From the NCBI GenBank assembly GCA_001179505.1, contig CDMY01000376.1:187954-211897 (forward strand): 23,944 nt of DNA, written 5' to 3'. The DNA is from Vitrella brassicaformis (lineage: Eukaryota; Sar; Vitrellaceae). A program made the position numbers and the translations under genes. Below are positions 18,673 to 23,944 of the stretch, piece by piece. How positions within the stretch are numbered: position 1 is the first letter of the stretch; each line of letters begins with the position of its first letter. The notes below the pieces were generated by a model. It was not told the origin of the DNA. It saw only the letters and a program-made list of their open reading frames with translations, and did no database searches.

Positions 18673-21600
18673 TCACCAAAACAGCCAGCTGCCCCTCTCC
18701 TGTGGCGTTTCCAGTATCTGCTTCGCCCACTCGCCCTGGTTGATGAGCCGCTCCGACTCCGGGAACACCTTGAGTGCGATCTGCACCAGCTGCAATCCGC
18801 CCTTGCCCACCACCACCTCCCTCGACCGCTCGTTGCCCTCTGCCACGGCCCCCAGGGCGCAGCAGCCGTTCTGCTGCACGAGCTCCTCGAATGGGTGGCT
18901 GCCCATGGCCTTGACGATCTCCTCCACGCCGTGCAGCTTGAGAATGGCCAGCTGGGCGCTGTGCTCGCGCTCGACCGCCGCTGTGATGACGTTGAAGGCG
19001 TTGGCCACTAGCTGGGGGGATGGCCGGTGCGTCGAGATGGCCGCCAACACGATCGACAGCGCCTTCTCTGAATGGTGGGTGGATAAGGAGCATGCTTACG
19101 TGTACATGTCACATTTTCATTGATGTGTAGATGGCTCCCTTCAGCACCTGATCCGATGATTTGTTTGATTTGCGGGTCTTTGGTGGCGATGACGGACAGG
19201 AGTCTGCACCCGTTCTCCTGCACCTCGAGCATGTCGCTGTGCATCTTCATGGCGGCCAGCACGGCGTCCACGCCGCCCAGCTCCTTGACCTCTATCGCGT
19301 TGGTCGGGTTGTCGTACGACAGACCCACCAGACCAACAAACCTGACACACATGGAAAGATCATCACAGACGGATGGATGGATGGACGGGCGGATGGATGG
19401 ATGGTTGCTCGTCCGGCTCACCCACCCGTTGGCCTGCAGTCCTCCCTGCTCGACGTATGCGCCGAGGAGGTCGACGATGAGGGTGATGCCGTCCCCGTCC
19501 GTGATCGCCTCCCTGCTCGCCGCGTCCACAAACGCCACTATGCCCACCAAACGAAACGCCGCCGACAGCAGCCGCACGCGCACCGCTCCCCCGTCGTCCC
19601 CCTCCCCCTCCTCATCGATCTCTCTCTCGCCCGCCGCCGCTGCTGCCCCGTTCTCCCTCGCCCGTGCCGCAGCATGTGCCAGTTTGTCCTTCTCTTGTTT
19701 TTGGACGGCTCGGTGCTGGTATCCCAGCAAGGCCAGGAGCATGTCGGCGATGCGCGGCACGGATGAGGGGAGGCCGGTGCACAGCTGCTGTGCGTTTTCG
19801 GTGTTGCGTTTGGTGACGGCGACGATGGCCTCGATGGCGTGGAGGGCGACACTCTCGCTGGCGATGTTCTGCGAGAGGGCGGAGAGGAGGGTGGGGAGGA
19901 CGGGCAGCGACGCCGTGAGCTCCTGCTGGAAGGGGGGTGCGATGTCGATCATGGCCACGATGAAGTCACACACGGCCGGGAAGGCGGCGTCGAAGTACGG
20001 TGATGGCGGGGGCAGCTGACATACATACAAACACACAGCCACACATAAACAGAGAGATGTGAGTCGAGTCGGATGGGTGTGTGTGGTGGTGGAGGCATCG
20101 CATGGCATGGACGCCACACAGGTCAGGTTTATTACTTACTGTGAGTGCGGTCTTGATGAGCTGCATGAGGAGTGTGGTTCGGTGTTGGTCGAGCAGGGTG
20201 TTGATTTCGGTGAGCTGCTCTTCCGCGAGGTAGTTGAGTATGTTGAGGACATCGCCGACCAGCGCCTCCTTGTTGACCACCGACACGTTGTGCACCACAC
20301 ACTCCAGAAACGCCACACCCAACTCTACCACTGACAGACAGACAGATGGGTCGAATCCAGTGACAACAAAGCAAAGCAGCCATTCCTTCAATCGTGGTGT
20401 TTACTTTCGGCAGCGGCTGTGTCGCTGGTCGTTCGCTTGCGTGACGTGGCGTCGCCACCCGACGCACCCGTGAACGTCAGCTGCTGAGTGAACCGGGGCG
20501 GGGGCCTCTCTGCCTCCCCCTCCCCCTCTCCCTCCCCCTCTCCCTCCCCCTCTCCCTGCCCCTCTCCCTCAACCTCTCCCTCACCCCTTCCCGCCCCCTG
20601 CTGCCCGACTCCATCTCCGTTGATTTGGTCGACCGGTGCGGCTGTGGACGGCTCGTTGGGCGAGGTCTCCTCCTTGGTGCTGACCGTCTCGGCCGCGGAC
20701 ACATCGTCACCTCCCGCCTTGCTCTCCTCGTGTCTACTCGGGGCGAACTCCGGCACACTCGCACGTGCGCCGTTGGCCTCCTGGTTGTGTGCCGCCTGGT
20801 CCACCGCAACGCCGCTTTTGGGCGTCATGGACAGCCGGGGTGTGGTGGGTTTGCTGCTGACGGGGCCGTCGTTGTGTCCGCTGCCCGCCCCCGCCTGTGT
20901 GAGGCGTCGGTGGATCTCGGACAGGCAGATTCTGAGCATGAGGAGGGAGTGGGGGTGCTGCGTGAGGGCCGATATGAGCTGGGCGTTGGTCGTCATGGTC
21001 GCCAGGCTGTACGCGCACTGCATGGGCGACAGAGACGGACCCAACGGCTCCTGTCATGTCACCAAACCACATGTGATGTGGACGCAGACAGACAGCCACA
21101 TGTCAAGGGAGAAATGCAATGCGCCTCTCCCTGTGTGTGTGTGGGGGGGGGGCTTCCTGACGGTTGATGACGTACGGTACCTGGAGGATGGCCTCGAAGC
21201 AGTAAGAGTTCTGTCCGGTTCGGGGGTTGCGTGTGGCGGCAGGTGCCATGACGGTCTCGAGTATGCGCTGGTACTCTGCGTTGGACCGCAGCGGATGGAT
21301 GTGGTGCACAAGGACGCTGTACTGCTTGCCGCGAAGACACTCGAACCCAACCTCAAACGACTCTTTCTGCACACACACGACACAGGACAGACACACATGA
21401 CATGACATAAAGTGTTTTCAATGTTTCGATGTCAGCCAGAATCGGAGGGCCCTCCCCTGCTCTTTGTTCTTGTGTGTTTCCTCCTCCTTGTCAATTCACC
21501 AACCAGCAGTTTGGGTGTGGTGGGCATTCGTTCGCAGTAGACGGTCTCGTCTTCGAACTTGATGGAGAAGCGCGGCTCGAAGTCGCCGTAGGTTTGGTCC

Positions 21601-21713
21601 CCATTGTTGGTGCCGGTGGCTGGCGAGGAGGGCAGCGACGAGGGCTGGTGGGGCGGCGATGCTGATGCATCCGACGGCTCAGACGAGTGTGAGTGCGATT
21701 GCGAAGACGACAT
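18673..21713 (-). CDS. Armadillo-repeat protein with Gly-Glu low-complexity region
   Basis: Seven exons on the minus strand (from the 5' end: 21713-21504, 21366-21181, 21017-20405, 20330-20140, 20015-19426, 19341-19148, 19067-18673), about 792 residues. The C-terminal half has armadillo-type helical repeats, for example NGCRLLSVIATKDPQIKQII, ESVALHAIEAIVAVTK and NGCCALGAVAEGNERSR, which form protein-binding superhelices; no enzyme motif is seen. The N-terminus is Ser/Pro-rich. Exon 3 encodes a long polar insert with a Gly-Glu repeat and a basic SRKRTT stretch that could be a nuclear signal. The exon 1 donor is uncertain: GTTGGT at 21503 with acceptor TGTGCAG gives a clean phase-0 join, while GTGAAT at 21499 would need a different acceptor. 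The last codons TTTTGGTGAGTG overlap a possible donor. The specific subfamily is unknown. Confidence 0.85.
20511..20590 (-). repeat. Coding purine-rich repeat (Gly-Glu), G-quadruplex prone
   Basis: The plus strand reads CTCCCC/CTCCCT units with an approximate 12-base period. The coding strand is therefore a run of GGGAG and GGGGGA blocks encoding alternating Gly and Glu inside exon 3 of the armadillo gene. Closely spaced G runs of three or more make quadruplex formation plausible. Confidence 0.85.
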
Positions 21714-22009
21714 TGCTGCGATGCGGCCCCTTCTCCTACAGGCAGGTGCTAATGAGATGACGCTTAAACGCTTAAGGCTTCAGCAGCAGCGGTTTCATGC
21801 AGTACCCTAGGCTTCCGAGGCGAGCTTGGCTTCATTCGGTCGCAGAGTGCTTGAGGTTTTATGCCCTCTGACTGACCTTATCTAGCAGCGGTAGCGCCGG
21901 TGGAACAGATCTGCAAGTTACAGCCCGTGTCGATGAGCACCGACAGCGTCAGAGATCAGCGTGTGGCCTACCATCTGAGCTGACACACCACACCCCTGTC
22001 AGGTCAGAG
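21714..22009. promoter_or_regulatory. Divergent intergenic region
   Basis: 296 bases separate the start codons of the armadillo gene (minus) and the cap-methyltransferase gene (plus). It is unusual here in having little microsatellite sequence. It holds a tandem CGCTTAA (about 21762-21775). No core promoter motif is recognised. Confidence 0.4.
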
Positions 22010-23919
22010 ATGCAGGCAACGAAGGCCAACGGCGAGGCATCCCGTCCTCGGGGCTCGTTCAACGCCCTCATCGACCGCATGTACGTCTTTTCATCGGCGT
22101 CGATGGCCAGCTTCGTCGCCCACATGCCCGCCTCCGACCCCCCATGCGACGAGTGCCGGCGGCGGCGCAGCGGCAACCCCTGCATCTGCCGCGAGGTCGA
22201 CAAGGTGGGCAAGGCGGCGCCCTATGTGCTGGCCGAGGTCAAGGAGAGCAAGGAGCGGCTCAACGACACCAAGAGCAAGCTGGACGTGGTGGACCTTGAG
22301 CTGTGGAAGAAACACACACGCAAGACCGAGATGACCGGGGAGGTCGTCAATGAGTGCAGAAAGGTACGCACGGCAGATGGCATAGGGAGGTTGATACCAA
22401 TAACACATTTCTGTGTGGGTGGACAGACACATTTCTGTGTGGTGTGTTGTGTTTGATGGATGGCAGAGGCTGGGGGATGGCGGGAGTGAGCCCGAGATGG
22501 TGACCCACGCGTGGTGCAAGATGTACGAGATGCTCTCCTGCTGCCAGCTCATTCCCGAATACGTCGCTAGCAAGGGAGCCGTCAACACAAGTAACCTAAG
22601 CAGGGGTGCTAAGCTACACAGCCGACATACACCTCCCTAAGCAGTCGATTCACAATGCGCTTTGCAACTGCTTGGACGGTTTGTTTGGTTCGGTCAGTCC
22701 ACCTGTGTGAGTGTCCGGGTGCGTTCATAGCAGCGACGAACCACTACCTGAAGCAGGGGCAGCACGGGCGGCTGGCCCGCATCAAGTGGAACTGGCACGC
22801 CATCTCACTCAACCCTTACTGCGAAGGTCAGTCAGTCAGTCGGACACACAGACTCACACACAAACAGGCAGACACACGCACAGCTCACATGTGCGGGCGG
22901 GTTTGTGTGTCTGTCTGTCTGTCGGGTGGGGTCAGCCAACAATCTCAACGCCATGATCGATGACGACGCCTTCTACAGGTGCGTGCGGACCGACCGGATC
23001 GACATGATCACATTCGTTCGCCATGGCTGTGTGTGTGTGTGTCAGGGAGACGTACCACTCGTGGCTCAAGGGGGCTGACGGCACCGGCAACATCATATCC
23101 AGAGGTAGGTATACACACTGACTTGACTGACACGCACACAGAGGCAGGCAATCAAGACCATCATCCCTGTGACGTGACAGAGAATATCGAGCACCTCTGG
23201 GACCACACGTCGCGGGCAAGACCACCTGCTACCACATTGGTCAGTCAGTCAGTCAGTCAGTCGGCCCACCACACAGCACAGCACAGCACAGCACACAAAG
23301 CGTCGTCATGATATATGTGTTTACCATGCCATGTGTGTCAGGCTGATTTGGTGACGGCTGACGGGTCGGTGGACAGCCAGTGGGATGCCAACGAGCAGGA
23401 GTCCATCACGGCATCACTGCACTTCGCCGAGCTGGTGACGGCTTTGGGTGTGTTGGCTCCTGGCGGCAGCTTCGTCATCAAGCTTTTCACCCTCTTTGAG
23501 CACACCACACTGTCCATCGTCTTCTGCATAGCCGCTTTCTTCGAAGAGGTCAGTCAAGTCAACATACACTCAGACAGGGAGGGAGGGAGAGGGAGAGAGA
23601 TCAGGTATGTGCCTCTGTGTGTCTGTGTGTGTGTGTGTGTGTGTTGGTGGGACAGGTGGCGATAGTGAAGCCGTCGATGTCCAAGTACGGCAACTCTGAG
23701 ACCTACGCCATCGGCCTCAGATACAAGGGCATTCGATCCGTCTTTCTCAGACAACTCACACGGGGTGGACTGTCACATACACACACACCGATGCACCCGT
23801 ACACACACACAGACACACCCCGTGTATGTATGTGTGTGTCGTTTGGTGTCCACCCATCAGCTGTGCGTGTGGATGGCTTTCTCGACACCGCCATCATCCC
23901 TCGCTCATGGATACCACAA
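22010..23919 (+). CDS. CMTR2-like cap-specific mRNA 2'-O-methyltransferase, 3' end cut by the window
   Basis: Nine exons are visible (22010..22363, 22467..22590, 22698..22826, 22936..22978, 23046..23104, 23181..23239, 23342..23548, 23656..23764, 23861..23919), 381 residues; a donor (GTGAGT) follows 23919, so the gene continues past the edge. It is an FtsJ-type methyltransferase of the CMTR2 family, which adds the 2'-O-methyl of cap 2 from S-adenosylmethionine. Shared marks: THAWCK (Lys136), LCECPGAFIAATNHYLK (162-178, cofactor loop), LVTADGS (Asp263), GGSFVIKLFTLFEH (Lys303) and KPSMSKYGNSETY (Glu340), giving a K-D-K-E set. The N-terminus differs from the human protein as I remember it and carries a Cys cluster (CDECRRRRSGNPCIC). 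The start is the first Met of the open frame; a 5' exon upstream is possible. Confidence 0.9.
23240..23263 (+). repeat. GTCA tetranucleotide array starting at a splice donor
   Basis: The donor GTCAGT after 23239 is the first unit of a tandem GTCA array of about five copies, so several overlapping donor-like sites lie at 4-base spacing. Confidence 0.85.
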
Positions 23920-23944
23920 GTGAGTCGCCAATCGACCCAACTCC

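Noticed and set aside
18530-19093. A 187-residue open frame on the minus strand
   Set aside because: It is another frame of the last armadillo exon and its 3' flank. The armadillo repeat frame is clearly the coding one.
20488-21405. A 305-residue open frame on the plus strand
   Set aside because: It is antisense to armadillo exons 2 and 3. The Ser/Pro repeat is only the complement of the Gly-Glu repeat.

Overview
The window is nuclear DNA of a GC-rich, intron-rich eukaryote. It holds seven multi-exon protein genes with GT-AG introns (one GC-AG) of about 55 to 175 bases. Introns and spacers are packed with TG, CTGT, GATG, GGGA and CATT microsatellites. Gene content (mitochondrial leucine catabolism, an ACAD10-type fusion, a cap 2'-O-methyltransferase, an ionotropic glutamate receptor and a HOTHEAD-like GMC oxidoreductase) excludes a prokaryote. 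The mix and the repeat-rich introns recall chromerid algae such as Vitrella; that attribution is an impression and was not tested. All gene models were spliced by hand from reading-frame continuity, splice-site dinucleotides and remembered family conservation.

Layout, left to right. 1-854: simple repeats, no gene. 855-1475 (-): MAPR/PGRMC-type cytochrome b5-like membrane protein. 1515-1741 (+): probable small orphan gene, divergent from it. 1742-2221: spacer rich in inverted repeats. 2222-4370 (+): methylcrotonyl-CoA carboxylase beta subunit. 4371-4781: convergent spacer with a roughly 100-nt imperfect hairpin and an AATAAA. 4782-10227 (-): 25-exon HAD-APH-acyl-CoA dehydrogenase fusion ending in a PTS1-like AKL. 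10353-12961 (+): ionotropic glutamate receptor-like channel, divergent from the fusion gene across 125 bp. 12962-14283: repeat-rich convergent spacer. 14284-17981 (-): GMC oxidoreductase. 18673-21713 (-): armadillo-repeat protein. 22010 to the right edge (+): CMTR2-like cap methyltransferase, cut by the window end.

There is no operon logic. The carboxylase and the ACAD10-like protein both act in acyl-CoA breakdown, but they are convergent and probably sit in different organelles. The other genes look unrelated. The least explained signals are the hairpin near 4501-4603, the foldback cluster at 1876-2181, tetranucleotide arrays that grow directly out of splice donors, and a receptor tail ending in a PDZ-ligand-like sequence.
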